The position numbers and the translations under genes were made by a program. A stretch of 64,000 nucleotides of DNA. Source: Pseudomonas sp. ML96 (GTDB lineage: Bacteria; Pseudomonadota; Gammaproteobacteria; Pseudomonadales; Pseudomonadaceae). The notes beneath the pieces are model-generated. The model saw only the letters and a list, made by a program, of their open reading frames with translations, did no database searches and was not told where the DNA came from. Shown here piece by piece: positions 34,671 through 44,513 of the stretch; position 1 is the stretch's first letter, and each line of letters begins with the position of its first letter. The stretch is from the NCBI RefSeq assembly GCF_000761545.1, contig NZ_JPMY01000005.1:43064-107063 (forward strand). The letters are read 5' to 3'.

Positions 34671-36863
34671 ATGTCTGACCGCTACGAACTGATTCTGACC
34701 TGCCCGAAAAGCCTGGAAGGCCTGCTGCTCGAAGAAGCCAGCGGCCTGGGCCTGGAGGAGGCCCGCGAGCAGACCGCCGCCGTGCGTGGCTTTGCGCCCA
34801 TCGAGGTGGGCTATCGCCTGTGCCTCTGGTCGCGCCTGGCCAACCGCGTGCTGCTGGTGCTGCGCCGCTTCCCGGTACAGAACGCCGAGGAGCTCTATCA
34901 AGGCGTGCTGGCGGTGGACTGGGCCGAGCACCTGGACCCGGCCGGCACCTTGGCGGTGGAGTTCAGCGGCCATGGCGCCGGTATCGACAACACCCACTTC
35001 GGCGCACTGAAGGTCAAGGACGCCATCGTCGACAAGCTGCGCACGCCGACCGGTATTCGCCCGTCGATCGACAAGGTCGACCCACACCTGCGCGTGCACC
35101 TGCGCCTGGACAAGGGCGAGGCGGTGCTGTCGCTGGATCTCTCCGGACACAGCCTGCACCAGCGTGGCTACCGCCTGCAGCAGGGCGCCGCGCCGCTCAA
35201 GGAAAACCTGGCTGCGGCCATTCTGATCCGCTCTGGCTGGCCGCGTATCGCCGCCGAGGGTGGCGCGCTGGCCGACCCCATGTGCGGTGTCGGTACCTTC
35301 CTGGTCGAGGCGGCGATGATCGCCACCGACATGGCGCCGAACCTGCGCCGCGAGCGCTGGGGCTTCTCCAACTGGCTCGGCCACGTGCCGGCGATCTGGA
35401 AGAAGCTGCATGCCGAGGCCGAGCAGCGTGCCGCTGCCGGCCTAGCCAAGCCTCCGCTGTGGATTCGTGGCTACGAGGCCGATCCGCGACTGATCCAGCC
35501 GGCGCGCAACAACATCGACCGCGCCGGGCTCGGTGAGTGGGTCAAGCTGTACCAGGGCGAACTGGCCACCTTCGAGCCGCGCCCGGACAGGAACCAGACC
35601 GGCCTGATCGTCAGCAACCCGCCCTATGGCGAGCGCCTGGGCGACGAGGCGAGCCTGCTCTATCTCTACCAGAACCTCGGCGAACGCCTGCGCCAGAGCT
35701 GCCTGAACTGGGAAGCGGCAGTGTTCACCGGCGCGCCGGAGCTGGGCAAGCGCATGGGCCTGCGCAGCCACAAGCAGTACTCCTTCTGGAACGGCGCGCT
35801 GCCGTGCAAGCTGCTGCTGTTCAAGGTACTGCCCGAGCAGTTCGTTACCGGTGAGCGTAGCGAGCGGCGCCAGGCCGGCGAGGAGGGCGCTGCGGCGCCG
35901 GTAGCCAGTGAACCGGCGCGCCTGTCCGAGGGCGGGCAGATGTTCGCCAACCGCCTGCAGAAGAACCTCAAGAGCCTGGGCAAGTGGGCGAAGAAGGCCG
36001 ATATCGAGTGCTATCGCCTATACGACGCCGACATGCCCGAGTACGCCCTGGCCATCGACCTGTATCGCGACTGGGTGCATGTGCAGGAGTACGCGCCGCC
36101 GCGTTCCATCGATCCGGACAAGGCCCAGGCGCGCCTGCTCGATGCGCTGGCGGCGATCCCGGTCGCACTGGGCATTGCGCCGGACAAGGTGGTGATCAAG
36201 CGCCGCGAGCGCCAGGCCGGCACCAAGCAGTACGAGCGCCAGGCCAGCCAGGGCCAGTTCATGGAAGTGAACGAGGGTGGCGTGCGCCTGCTGGTCAACC
36301 TGACCGACTACCTGGACACCGGTCTGTTCCTCGACCACCGCCCGCTGCGCCTGCGTATCCAACAGGAGGCGGCCGGCAAGCGTTTCCTCAACCTGTTCTG
36401 CTACACCGCCACGGCCACCGTGCATGCGGCCAAGGGCGGCGCGCGTAGCACCACCAGCGTCGATCTGTCGAAGACCTACCTCGACTGGGCGCGGCGTAAC
36501 CTGTCGCTCAACGGCTTCTCCGACAAGCAGCGCCTGGAGCAGGGCGACGTGATGGCCTGGCTGGAGGCCGACCGTGGCGAGTACGATCTGATCTTCATCG
36601 ACCCGCCGACCTTCTCCAACTCCAAGCGCATGGAAGGGGTATTCGACGTGCAGCGCGACCACGTGCGCCTGCTCGATTTGGCCATGTCGCGCTTGGGCAA
36701 GGGCGGTGTGCTGTATTTCTCTAACAACTTCCGCAAGTTCCAGCTCGACGAGAGCCTGGCCGAGCGTTACGCGGTGGAAGAGATCAGTGCGCAGACCGTC
36801 GACCAGGACTTCGCCCGCAACGCCAAGATTCACCGCGCATGGCGCATGACCGCCAAGGGCTGA
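34671..36863 (+). CDS. rlmL: Bifunctional 23S rRNA methyltransferase RlmKL
   Basis: 730 residues. The N-terminal half has THUMP (about 45-160) and the RlmL domain for m2G2445, with ADPMCGVGTFLVEA and SNPPYGERLG. A linker near 395-430 leads to the RlmK half for m7G2069, with LFCYTATATVHAA (SAM) and DPPTFSNSKR. The E. coli protein has the same fusion and length (about 700). Housekeeping, monocistronic, ended by a strong terminator. Confidence 0.96.
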   Translation: MSDRYELILTCPKSLEGLLLEEASGLGLEEAREQTAAVRGFAPIEVGYRLCLWSRLANRVLLVLRRFPVQNAEELYQGVLAVDWAEHLDPAGTLAVEFSGHGAGIDNTHFGALKVKDAIVDKLRTPTGIRPSIDKVDPHLRVHLRLDKGEAVLSLDLSGHSLHQRGYRLQQGAAPLKENLAAAILIRSGWPRIAAEGGALADPMCGVGTFLVEAAMIATDMAPNLRRERWGFSNWLGHVPAIWKKLHAEAEQRAAAGLAKPPLWIRGYEADPRLIQPARNNIDRAGLGEWVKLYQGELATFEPRPDRNQTGLIVSNPPYGERLGDEASLLYLYQNLGERLRQSCLNWEAAVFTGAPELGKRMGLRSHKQYSFWNGALPCKLLLFKVLPEQFVTGERSERRQAGEEGAAAPVASEPARLSEGGQMFANRLQKNLKSLGKWAKKADIECYRLYDADMPEYALAIDLYRDWVHVQEYAPPRSIDPDKAQARLLDALAAIPVALGIAPDKVVIKRRERQAGTKQYERQASQGQFMEVNEGGVRLLVNLTDYLDTGLFLDHRPLRLRIQQEAAGKRFLNLFCYTATATVHAAKGGARSTTSVDLSKTYLDWARRNLSLNGFSDKQRLEQGDVMAWLEADRGEYDLIFIDPPTFSNSKRMEGVFDVQRDHVRLLDLAMSRLGKGGVLYFSNNFRKFQLDESLAERYAVEEISAQTVDQDFARNAKIHRAWRMTAKG

Positions 36864-36877
36864 GAGCCGTGGCCATG

Positions 36878-36905
36878 AAAAAGCCCGCCATTTGGCGGGC
36901 TTTTT
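36878..36905. terminator. Bidirectional rho-independent terminator
   Basis: AAAAAGCCCGCC-ATTT-GGCGGGCTTTTT between convergent rlmL and dacB. Confidence 0.95.
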
Positions 36906-36918
36906 CGTTGCGGCGAAC

Positions 36919-38352
36919 TCAGCGGCGGTAGATGTCCAGCAGCACCTGGTCGAGGATCGCCGAGGCGCCCCATGGGCGTGGGTCATTGAGGATCGCCACC
37001 ACCACCCAGTTCTGGCCCTTGGCCGTGCGGGTGAAGCCGGCGATGGCGCGCACGTTGTTCAGGGTGCCGGTCTTGATATGCGCCTGGCCCTGCATCGCGG
37101 TGTTCTTCAGGCGCTTGCGCATGGTGCCGTCCATGCCCACCAGCGGCAGCGAAGCGATGAATTCCGGCGCGTAGGGGCTGTGCCAGGCGGCCTGCAGCAT
37201 GCCGGCCATCTCGCGCGCGCTGACCCGTTCGGCGCGCGACAGGCCGGAGCCGTTCTCGATCACCAGGTGCGGCGCGGTGATGCCCTTCTTCGCCAGCCAG
37301 TTGCGGATCACCCGCTGTGCGGCCTTGGCATCGTCGGGGTCGGCGCGGTCGCGGAACGACTCGCCCAGGCTGAGGAACAGCTGCTGGGCCATGGTGTTGT
37401 TGCTGTACTTGTTGATGTCGCGGATCACCTCGGTGAGGTCCGGCGAGAAGGTGCGCGCCAGCAGCTGGGCGCTCTTCGGGACTTCGCCGACACGATCCTT
37501 GCCGTGGATGCTGCCGCCCAGTTCCTGCCAGATGGCACGCACGGCGCCGGCGGCGTAGCCGGGGTGGTCGAGCAGGGCCAGGTAGGTCTGCGCGCTGCAG
37601 CCTTCGGCGAGCTTGCCGGTGACCACCAGAGTGGTGCCGTCGAACTGGGTCACCGGGTTGTAGCGCACGTCCGGCCAGGCCGGGCACTTGGTGCTGCCGA
37701 GCGCCTTGACCTGATTGTCGATGCGCACGTTGGTCAGCGGCGGCTCCATCATCACGCTGACCTTGCCGCCGGACGTGCGGGCAATCATGCGCACGGCCTT
37801 GAGGTTGACCAGTAGCGAGTCAGGGGTGACCAGGAACGGCTTGTTCGGGTCGCCGCCGTCGTCATTGAAGGTCGGCAGACTCGGGTGGTGGAAGTGGCTG
37901 CGGTCCAGCACCAGATCGCCGGTGATCTGCTGCACGCCGTTGGCACGCAGGTCGCGCATCATCAGCCAGAGCTTTTCCATGTTCAGCTTGGGGTCGCCAC
38001 CGCCCTTGAGGTACAGGTTGCCGTTGAGCACCCCGTTCTTCAGCGGGCCGTCGCCGTAGAACTCGGTGCGCCACTGGTGGGTGGGGCCGAGCAGTTCGAG
38101 GGCGGCGTAGGTGGTGACCAGCTTCATGGTCGAGGCCGGGTTCACCGACACATCGGCGTTGTAGATGATGCCGTTGCCGGCGCCATCCAGCGGCAGAGCC
38201 ACCACCGACAGGCTGTTAGGGGAAATCTTGTTGGCCTTGAGCGACTGCTGCACCTTGCTTGGCAGCACGCTGCTGGCCTGGGCGGCAGAGAGGGGAAGGG
38301 CGACGGGGAGAAGCAGTGAAGCGACGACGAGATTGCGGAGCGTTCTGATCAT
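36919..38352 (-). CDS. dacB: D-alanyl-D-alanine carboxypeptidase/endopeptidase (PBP4)
   Basis: About 477 residues from the ATG at 38352, which gives a normal signal peptide (LVVASLLLPVALPLSAAQA); the longer frame to 38415 would bury it. Penicillin-binding motifs: S74-x-x-K77 (STMK), SNN in YSNNTMAQQ and KTG in HIKTGTLNN. The large insertion between SxxK and SxN is typical of PBP4. It trims or cleaves peptidoglycan in the periplasm. Confidence 0.95.
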   Translation of the reverse strand: MIRTLRNLVVASLLLPVALPLSAAQASSVLPSKVQQSLKANKISPNSLSVVALPLDGAGNGIIYNADVSVNPASTMKLVTTYAALELLGPTHQWRTEFYGDGPLKNGVLNGNLYLKGGGDPKLNMEKLWLMMRDLRANGVQQITGDLVLDRSHFHHPSLPTFNDDGGDPNKPFLVTPDSLLVNLKAVRMIARTSGGKVSVMMEPPLTNVRIDNQVKALGSTKCPAWPDVRYNPVTQFDGTTLVVTGKLAEGCSAQTYLALLDHPGYAAGAVRAIWQELGGSIHGKDRVGEVPKSAQLLARTFSPDLTEVIRDINKYSNNTMAQQLFLSLGESFRDRADPDDAKAAQRVIRNWLAKKGITAPHLVIENGSGLSRAERVSAREMAGMLQAAWHSPYAPEFIASLPLVGMDGTMRKRLKNTAMQGQAHIKTGTLNNVRAIAGFTRTAKGQNWVVVAILNDPRPWGASAILDQVLLDIYRR

Positions 38353-38528
38353 TGGCACTGGCCCAGGCAGAAAAAAGGGCAAAAAAGAAGGTGCGGATGC
38401 GGTTTGGCTGCGCATTATGCCCGATGCCGAGGCAGGTCATAGGCGCTTTTTGCTGAACGGGCGGGCAGTGCAAGCGGCAACCTGCTAGAGTGCCGCCCGT
38501 TGTAACTATTGAGTATCTAGGAGTGTAT

Positions 38529-38873
38529 ATGGCCACCAACCGTTCCCGCCGCCTGCGTAAGAAACTGTGCGTCGACGAATTCCAGGAACTGGGCTGCGAG
38601 CTGACCCTCAGCTTCCACGAAGGCCTGACCGAAGAAGGCGCCGATAAGTTCGTTGACGAATTCCTGCTCGACGGCATCGACGCTAACGGCCTGGGCTATG
38701 TCGGTGGTGATGACTACGGCTTCGTCTGCCTGGCCAAGCGTGGCTCGGTCAGCGAAGAGCAGCGCGCCGCGCTGGAAGCCTGGCTGAAAGGCCGCAAGGA
38801 GCTGAGCGAGTTCACCCTCAGCCCGCTGATGGACGTGTGGTACCCGGAGAATCCGGTCAGCGCGAAGGCCTGA
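38529..38873 (+). CDS. yggL: YggL family 50S ribosome-binding protein (DUF469)
   Basis: 114 residues. Begins MATNRSRRLRKKLCVDEFQE, the standard start of YggL/DUF469 proteins, and contains GYVGGDDYGFVCL. E. coli YggL associates with the large ribosomal subunit. TAGGAG lies just before the ATG at 38529. Monocistronic and followed by a strong terminator. Confidence 0.92.
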   Translation: MATNRSRRLRKKLCVDEFQELGCELTLSFHEGLTEEGADKFVDEFLLDGIDANGLGYVGGDDYGFVCLAKRGSVSEEQRAALEAWLKGRKELSEFTLSPLMDVWYPENPVSAKA

Positions 38874-38889
38874 GCCTTCAGCTGAAATG

Positions 38890-38917
38890 AAAAAGCCCGG
38901 CCTAGGCCGGGCTTTTT
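38890..38917. terminator. Bidirectional rho-independent terminator
   Basis: AAAAAGCCCGGCC-TA-GGCCGGGCTTTTTT between convergent yggL and the HD-GYP gene. Confidence 0.95.
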
Positions 38918-38929
38918 TGTGCCCGCGAT

Positions 38930-41872
38930 TCAGGCCAGGCCGGCCTTGGCCAGGATGGCTGCCGGGTCTATCGCATCGATCTGCTCCGGGCGCAGGAAGC
39001 GTTCGGCATAGGCTTGCGGAATGCCCGTAGCGATGAACAGGGCGAACAGCTCCGGGTCGATGTGCGCGCCGCGGCACATGCCGGCCATGATGCCCAGCGA
39101 GTCGCTGAGGGTCTTGCCCTTCTTGTAGGGACGGTCCACCGAAGTCAGTGCTTCGAAGATGTCGGCAATCGCCATCATGCGCGCCGACAGGCTCATTTCC
39201 TCGCGCTTCAGCCGCTTCGGATAGCCCGTGCCATCCATCTTCTCGTGGTGTCCGCCAGCGATCTCCGAGACGTTCGCCAGGTGCTTGGGGAACGGCAGGT
39301 GATCGAGCATGCGGATGGTCTGCACGATGTGGTTGTTGATGATGTAGCGCTCCTCGGCGGTCAGGGTGCCGCGGGCGATACCCAGGTTGTACAGCTCGCC
39401 GCGGTTGTGCTTGAACTCCGGCACTTCGAGCTTGAAACCCCAGGGGTTGTCGGCGGGGATGATTTCGCTGGCCGGGCGTTCGAGCACGTGCTCGGGCTTG
39501 TTCGCCAGCAGCGGCTCCTGCACCGGCAACTGCGGCGCCGGGCTGCGTGCCTGGCGCTGGTTCTCTTCCCAGGACACACCGAGGCGATCATCCAGGGTGC
39601 GTGTCCAGGTGCGCGCGGCGATGGTCTTGAGGCGTTCCTGGTCGGCATCGGCCATCGCTTCGCCGCCCAGGTTGCAGCGGGCGACGAAGGTGAATTCGTC
39701 GTCCAGCGCGGCCAGGGTCTCGTCGCGCAGCGCGCTCAGGGCGGCCTCGTCGCTACCCTGGGCCAGGCCCTGCCAGTAGACGACCCAGGCGTCGCGCTTG
39801 AGCAGCTCGAAGCGCATGCGCACCTCGTGGATGCGGTCGTAGATGGTCTCCAGCTTGGTCGCCTTGTCCACCACGTATTCTGGGGTGGTGACCTTGCCGC
39901 AGTCGTGCAGCCACGAGGCGATGTGCAGCGCCTCCCATTCCTCGTCGCTCGGCTGAAAGTCGCGGAACGGTTCGGCGTCGCTGGCGGCCGCGGCGCGCGC
40001 CAGCATCAGGGTTAGCTCCGGAACGCGCTGGCAGTGGCCGCCGGTGTAGGGGCTCTTGGCGTCGATGGCGCCGGCGATCAGTTGGATGAATGCGTCGAGC
40101 AGCTGCTTCTGCTGTTCCAGCAGGCGCTGGCTCTCGATGCACAGGGCGGCGACGCCGGATACCGCTTCGACATAGGCGATGCGCTGCGGGCGCAGCATGG
40201 CCAGCTCGGATTCCTTGCCGCTGTCGCGGTTGACCAGCACCAGCACGCCCAGGGTGTCGCCCTGGCGGTTGTGCAGCCCGGTCGCCATCAGGTGCACGCG
40301 CGGGCTGTCCAGGGTGTGCAGCAGGCTCTGGTAGCCATCGGCCTGGTCGAAGCCGAGCGAGACCACGCAGGTGCTGCCACCTTCGGCCGGTTGGCGCAGC
40401 CAGTGCGGCAGCTCGCTGGAGCCCGCCTGGTAGCTGGGGATGCGGTGCTCTTCCAGACTGTGCTGCTCGTCGTTGATGAACAGGCCGTGGGGCTCCAGGG
40501 CGCCGCTGCCGGTTTCCCGCAGGAACAGCAGGCCGGCGCTGGCCTCGCTGAGGTCCACGGTCTCCTTGAGCACGCGGCGAAGCAGGGCGTCGAAGCGGGT
40601 TTCGGCGGAGAGGCTGGCGGTGATGTCGAGGAAGCTGGACAGGGTGTCCTTCATCTTGCCCATGGCTACCGCCAGCTGGTCGATCTCCAGCACCGGCGAG
40701 CGGCCGCTGGCCGGATGGCTGAAGTCGAAGCTGCGGATCGCCTCGGCCTCGGTCACCAGTGCGTTCAGCGGTTTGACCAGCACGCGTGACATCAGCCAGC
40801 CCAGTGGGATGCACAGCAGCAGGATGGCCAGGGTCAGAATCGCGCCCTGCCAGCGGATGCGGTAGGCGTCGGCCAGCAACTCCTCTTCCGGGGCCAACAG
40901 GGCCAGGCGCAGGCCATCGGGACCGCCCTCGGCGAGTTGGCTGTAGGACACCTGCCAGGGTTTGCCGGCCAGTTTCATTGCGCCCTGGCGATCCTTGTCC
41001 AGGCCGCTCTGGAACAGCTCGGCCAGCGCCGGGCTGAGATTGGCCACCTGGGCCAGGTGCACCCTGCCGTTGCTGACCACCAGTTTGCTGGCGTCCGGGT
41101 AGGCCACGGCGGCGCCGTCCGGGCGGTACAGCACCACTTCGGAGGAGGGGGTGACCCGGTGTTTGGCCAGCGTGGCGGAGAGGTCGGCCAGGGTCAGGTC
41201 GGCGGCCAGTACCGTGTCGCCGCTGCTGATCAGGGCGAGGGTAGTGCCGACATCCTTGGTGGAGAAGAAGGCGTAGGGATCGGTGGTGATCAGCTGCTGG
41301 TCCGCGCGCGCGCTCTTGTACCAGTTGCGGGTGCGTGGGTCGTAGCTTTCCTTGAGGTTCTGCCGGCGGCTGATCCAGTTGAGATCGGCGTCGAAATACT
41401 GCGACTCGGAGATCGGCCGGGCATCGCCCGTGCGGTCGATGGTCCAGACCTGGTAGGCGGCGTTGGCCGGGGCATCGAAGATGCCCTTGAGGCGGTCGTC
41501 GCGCAGCGGCCGCACCATGAAGAAGTCGCCATCTTCATAGCCCAGGTAGAGCGCGGCGAGCTTGGGGTTATCCTTCAGCGCCTGGGCGAACATCGGTAGC
41601 AGGTTCATGCGCTGGTAGCTGTCGCGCGCCAGGTTGCGCTCGTTGAGCGCGAGCAGGCCGAGCAGGTGGCGAATCGGCTGGTAGGTGTGCTGTAGGTCGG
41701 CTTCCACTTCCTCGCGCATCTGCTGGAACAGCTGCTTGCTGCTGGAAAGGATGACCTGGGTGGTCTGGTAGTAGTTGAACAGACCGAGGATCACGCCGCT
41801 GCTGAGCAACAACAGGGTGAACAGCATGCTGATGTGCATGTGCAGCGGAAAGCGCCGTTCTTTGCCCTGCAT
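38930..41872 (-). CDS. Membrane-bound Cache-HAMP-GAF-HD-GYP c-di-GMP phosphodiesterase
   Basis: 980 residues. TM1 near 14-32, a large periplasmic Cache-like sensor (to about 340), TM2 near 345-365, HAMP, a GAF-like domain (about 430-585), then HD-GYP. The metal motif is WLHDCGK and the GYP motif HHEKMDGTGYP. About 220 residues separate them, roughly 150 more than usual, with a Pro-rich stretch within. It should hydrolyse c-di-GMP in response to a periplasmic signal. AAAGGAGTGAGG precedes the ATG. Confidence 0.9.
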   Translation of the reverse strand: MQGKERRFPLHMHISMLFTLLLLSSGVILGLFNYYQTTQVILSSSKQLFQQMREEVEADLQHTYQPIRHLLGLLALNERNLARDSYQRMNLLPMFAQALKDNPKLAALYLGYEDGDFFMVRPLRDDRLKGIFDAPANAAYQVWTIDRTGDARPISESQYFDADLNWISRRQNLKESYDPRTRNWYKSARADQQLITTDPYAFFSTKDVGTTLALISSGDTVLAADLTLADLSATLAKHRVTPSSEVVLYRPDGAAVAYPDASKLVVSNGRVHLAQVANLSPALAELFQSGLDKDRQGAMKLAGKPWQVSYSQLAEGGPDGLRLALLAPEEELLADAYRIRWQGAILTLAILLLCIPLGWLMSRVLVKPLNALVTEAEAIRSFDFSHPASGRSPVLEIDQLAVAMGKMKDTLSSFLDITASLSAETRFDALLRRVLKETVDLSEASAGLLFLRETGSGALEPHGLFINDEQHSLEEHRIPSYQAGSSELPHWLRQPAEGGSTCVVSLGFDQADGYQSLLHTLDSPRVHLMATGLHNRQGDTLGVLVLVNRDSGKESELAMLRPQRIAYVEAVSGVAALCIESQRLLEQQKQLLDAFIQLIAGAIDAKSPYTGGHCQRVPELTLMLARAAAASDAEPFRDFQPSDEEWEALHIASWLHDCGKVTTPEYVVDKATKLETIYDRIHEVRMRFELLKRDAWVVYWQGLAQGSDEAALSALRDETLAALDDEFTFVARCNLGGEAMADADQERLKTIAARTWTRTLDDRLGVSWEENQRQARSPAPQLPVQEPLLANKPEHVLERPASEIIPADNPWGFKLEVPEFKHNRGELYNLGIARGTLTAEERYIINNHIVQTIRMLDHLPFPKHLANVSEIAGGHHEKMDGTGYPKRLKREEMSLSARMMAIADIFEALTSVDRPYKKGKTLSDSLGIMAGMCRGAHIDPELFALFIATGIPQAYAERFLRPEQIDAIDPAAILAKAGLA

Positions 41873-41929
41873 GACCTCACTCCTTTGACTGCAGAACTTC
41901 AGGATAAGGACAGAAGCATAGCCGCTTCG

Positions 41930-42979
41930 CTAGCTTTGCAAGCGCTCTGTCCTGCGTGTCAGCCACTGTTCCAGGCCATGCATCAGCAGCGCCACCAGCA
42001 TGGCCAGGACCACGCCGATCAGGCTGTTGAACAGGCGTATCTGCGCCAGGTGCCAATCGTGCGACAGGCTCTCGGCGAGCAGCACGAAACTGACCGTCAC
42101 CTGCAGCACGAACAGGCCATAGTGATGTGCCTGGAAGGCGCGGCTGAGAATGATCAGCGGCAGGATGGTGGCGACCATCAGCGGAGGGCTCTGCAGGCTG
42201 TGGCCGAAGTAGATCAGCAGGGCGGCGGCAGCCAGGCTGGCCATGCTCAGCTGCAGGGCGCGCACCAGGCTGCCGCGCAGTTCCAGCTGCAGGGTGGCGA
42301 TCAGTGCCAGGGTCAGCCAGTAGCCGCGCTGCAGCCCGGCCAGCTGGACGATCAGGCCAGCTGCGGCGAAAGCCAGGGTGCAACCCAGCGCATGCAGACG
42401 CCAGCGCTGCTCGGGCAGACGCCGCGCATGGCGCTTGAGCACCCTGAGGATGGCCATGAAGCGCGGCATGTACGGCCACATGCGCAGGCCATGCAGGCCG
42501 CGCAGGCCGAAGGCGAGCAGGGCGACCCAGAGGCCGCCGAGGACGAACAGCGCGGCTACCGCGTCGGCATTCTTGAGCGTGCCGAGGCCGAACTGGCCCT
42601 GGCCGATGCATAGGCACACGGCCAGGCCGATCCCGAGCTTGCCGGCCTCGGTACCGAAACGCTGCAACCAGGCCAGCAGGAAGCCGTAGCCGGCGAACAG
42701 GCCAAGGCTGAGCAGCGGATGGCTGGCCGACCAGAAGCCCAAGCCGGCGCTGCAGGCGCCGAGCAGGGTGAGCAGCAGCAGACGGAGCATACCGAAGCGG
42801 TGCAGCGGGTTGGCCTGGGCGGCCTGGAAGGCACCGGCCGAGGCCCACAGAAAACCGGGATGACCGCTGAACAGCCCGAGCAGCAACGGCAGGGCGCAGC
42901 CCAGGCCGGCAATCACCGCCGGCCCCCAGGCCGGAGGGCCGGCGTGCCAGCTGAACACCTGTCGGATCATCTCTCGCAT
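41930..42979 (-). CDS. FUSC-family membrane protein
   Basis: 349 residues with about ten membrane helices in two groups split by a basic loop (RVLKRHARRLPEQRWRLHA). The second group starts LAFAAAGLIVQLAGLQRGYW and includes LALIATLQ, typical of FUSC/aromatic-acid-exporter-like proteins. Substrate unknown. It begins 4 bp after the dgt stop, so the two are co-transcribed. Confidence 0.8.
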   Translation of the reverse strand: MREMIRQVFSWHAGPPAWGPAVIAGLGCALPLLLGLFSGHPGFLWASAGAFQAAQANPLHRFGMLRLLLLTLLGACSAGLGFWSASHPLLSLGLFAGYGFLLAWLQRFGTEAGKLGIGLAVCLCIGQGQFGLGTLKNADAVAALFVLGGLWVALLAFGLRGLHGLRMWPYMPRFMAILRVLKRHARRLPEQRWRLHALGCTLAFAAAGLIVQLAGLQRGYWLTLALIATLQLELRGSLVRALQLSMASLAAAALLIYFGHSLQSPPLMVATILPLIILSRAFQAHHYGLFVLQVTVSFVLLAESLSHDWHLAQIRLFNSLIGVVLAMLVALLMHGLEQWLTRRTERLQS

Positions 42980-42983
42980 GGCG

Positions 42984-44315
42984 TCACACCGGGCTGGAGC
43001 GCCCGGTCATCTCCCGGGCCATTTCGGTGGCGTAGCTGTCGGTCATGCCGGCAATGAAGTCGATCATGCGCAGGAACGACAAGTACAGCGGCCAGCCCGG
43101 CTCGGGCGCGTAGTGCGCGAGCAGGTCGAGGATGCGGCGGTTCTTGAACGACAGCTCGCGGCCGCTGTGCTGTTCCAGCGCGGCGCCGCAGAAAGCGTTG
43201 AGTAGGATCTCCAGGGTGGTGTAGGCACCGATCTCGTGCAGGGTCTTGCGCTTGTCCTGGAAGATCTTCTCGCGCGCCATGCCCTTGGCGCGCAGCACGC
43301 AGCGCTTGGCCGGGCCGTGCATGTGCTCCACCAGATCACCCTCCAGAGTGCCGGCGAGCAGCGCTGGCTGCTGTTCGACGAAGGCGCGGGCGGCGGCGTT
43401 GGTCAGGTGCTCGATGGCCTTGCCACGCAGGATCGCCAGCTTGCGCCGGCGCGAGTCGTTGGCGCCGAGCTGGCGGTAGGTTTCCGGCAGGTCGTCGCCG
43501 ACCAGGTCGAACAGCAGGGCCTCGACCTCGGCGTAGTCGAGCAGCTCCATCTCCACGCCGTCTTCCAAGTCGATCAGCGCGTAGCAGATATCGTCTGCCG
43601 CCTCCATCAGGTACACCAGCGGGTGGCGCGCCCAGCGTTGTTCGTCCAGCTGCGGCAGACCGAGCTTGGCGGCGATCTGCTCCAGGCGCGGCAGCTCATG
43701 CTGGTAGCAGCCGAACTTGTGCTTCTTGTAGCCGAGGGCCTCGGCGTGGCGCGCGGTCCAGGGATACTTGAGGTAGGTGCCGAGGGTGGCGTAGGTCAGA
43801 CGCATGCCACCGTCGAACTGGTGGTATTCCAGTTGGGTGAGTACGCGGAAGCCCTGGGCGTTGCCTTCGAAGCTGAGGAAGTCGGCGCGCTCGGCCTCGC
43901 TCATGTCGTCCAGCCAGCCGCGATTCGCGGCCTGGCGGAACCAGTGGCGAATGGCGTCTTCGCCGGAATGGCCGAAGGGTGGGTTGCCAATGTCATGCGC
44001 CAGGCAGGCGGACTGCACGATCACGCCCAGGTCGCTGGGCGCGCACCAGTCGGGCAACTCGTCGCGCAGCATCTCGGCCACGCGCATGCCGAGGGAGCGG
44101 CCGACGCAGCCGACCTCCAGCGAGTGGGTCAGACGGGTATGGATGTGATCGTTGCTGGAGACCGGGTGGACCTGGGTCTTACGCCCCAGGCGGCGGAAGG
44201 CGCCGGAGAAGATGATGCGGTCGTGATCCTTGTGAAACGGGCTGCGGCCCAGCTCGTCAGAGCTGTAGAGCGACTTGCCGAGCCGTTCGCGGGTAAGCAG
44301 GGTCTGCCAATCCAA
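42984..44315 (-). CDS. dgt: dGTP triphosphohydrolase (dGTPase-like)
   Basis: 443 residues. HD-domain metal ligands: [10 protein letters not shown] and [14 protein letters not shown], plus [16 protein letters not shown] downstream. It cuts dNTPs to deoxynucleosides and triphosphate; length and motifs fit the Pseudomonas dGTPase-like group. First gene of a two-gene unit with the FUSC gene. It is divergent from the diguanylate cyclase gene across 198 bp. Confidence 0.92.
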   Translation of the reverse strand: MDWQTLLTRERLGKSLYSSDELGRSPFHKDHDRIIFSGAFRRLGRKTQVHPVSSNDHIHTRLTHSLEVGCVGRSLGMRVAEMLRDELPDWCAPSDLGVIVQSACLAHDIGNPPFGHSGEDAIRHWFRQAANRGWLDDMSEAERADFLSFEGNAQGFRVLTQLEYHQFDGGMRLTYATLGTYLKYPWTARHAEALGYKKHKFGCYQHELPRLEQIAAKLGLPQLDEQRWARHPLVYLMEAADDICYALIDLEDGVEMELLDYAEVEALLFDLVGDDLPETYRQLGANDSRRRKLAILRGKAIEHLTNAAARAFVEQQPALLAGTLEGDLVEHMHGPAKRCVLRAKGMAREKIFQDKRKTLHEIGAYTTLEILLNAFCGAALEQHSGRELSFKNRRILDLLAHYAPEPGWPLYLSFLRMIDFIAGMTDSYATEMAREMTGRSSPV

Positions 44316-44441
44316 GGGCTATCCTCGCCGGTGGGTGGTGAGCCCTTAGCTTCGGTGTTCGCGGCCATGCCTGCAAGTAGCGGTGCACTTTGCCGGCATG
44401 CCGATGAGCGGGCGACGGGCGGCAGGAGGATGCGTGGGTTT

Positions 44442-44473
44442 CTGTGATCACAGGTGATATCGTCGTGATATCG
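44442..44473. promoter_or_regulatory. Operator-like cluster before the diguanylate cyclase gene
   Basis: A perfect palindrome CTGTGATCACAG (44442-44453) is followed by two direct copies of GTGATATCG (44454-44462 and 44465-44473) at an 11-bp period, about one helical turn. It ends 41 bp before the GTG start at 44514. The regulator is unknown. Confidence 0.45.
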
Positions 44474-44513
44474 CGTAAAGACTTATACCCATAACAATAA
44501 GAGTAATAAGCAC

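Noticed and set aside
38930..41000. Several plus- and minus-strand frames over 100 codons overlapping the HD-GYP gene
   Set aside because: They are low-complexity Ala/Arg/Gly translations in other frames of a well-supported gene.
44442..44453. CTGTGATCACAG as a CRP/Vfr site
   Set aside because: CRP-type sites need TGTGA-N6-TCACA. Here the half-sites touch with no spacer.
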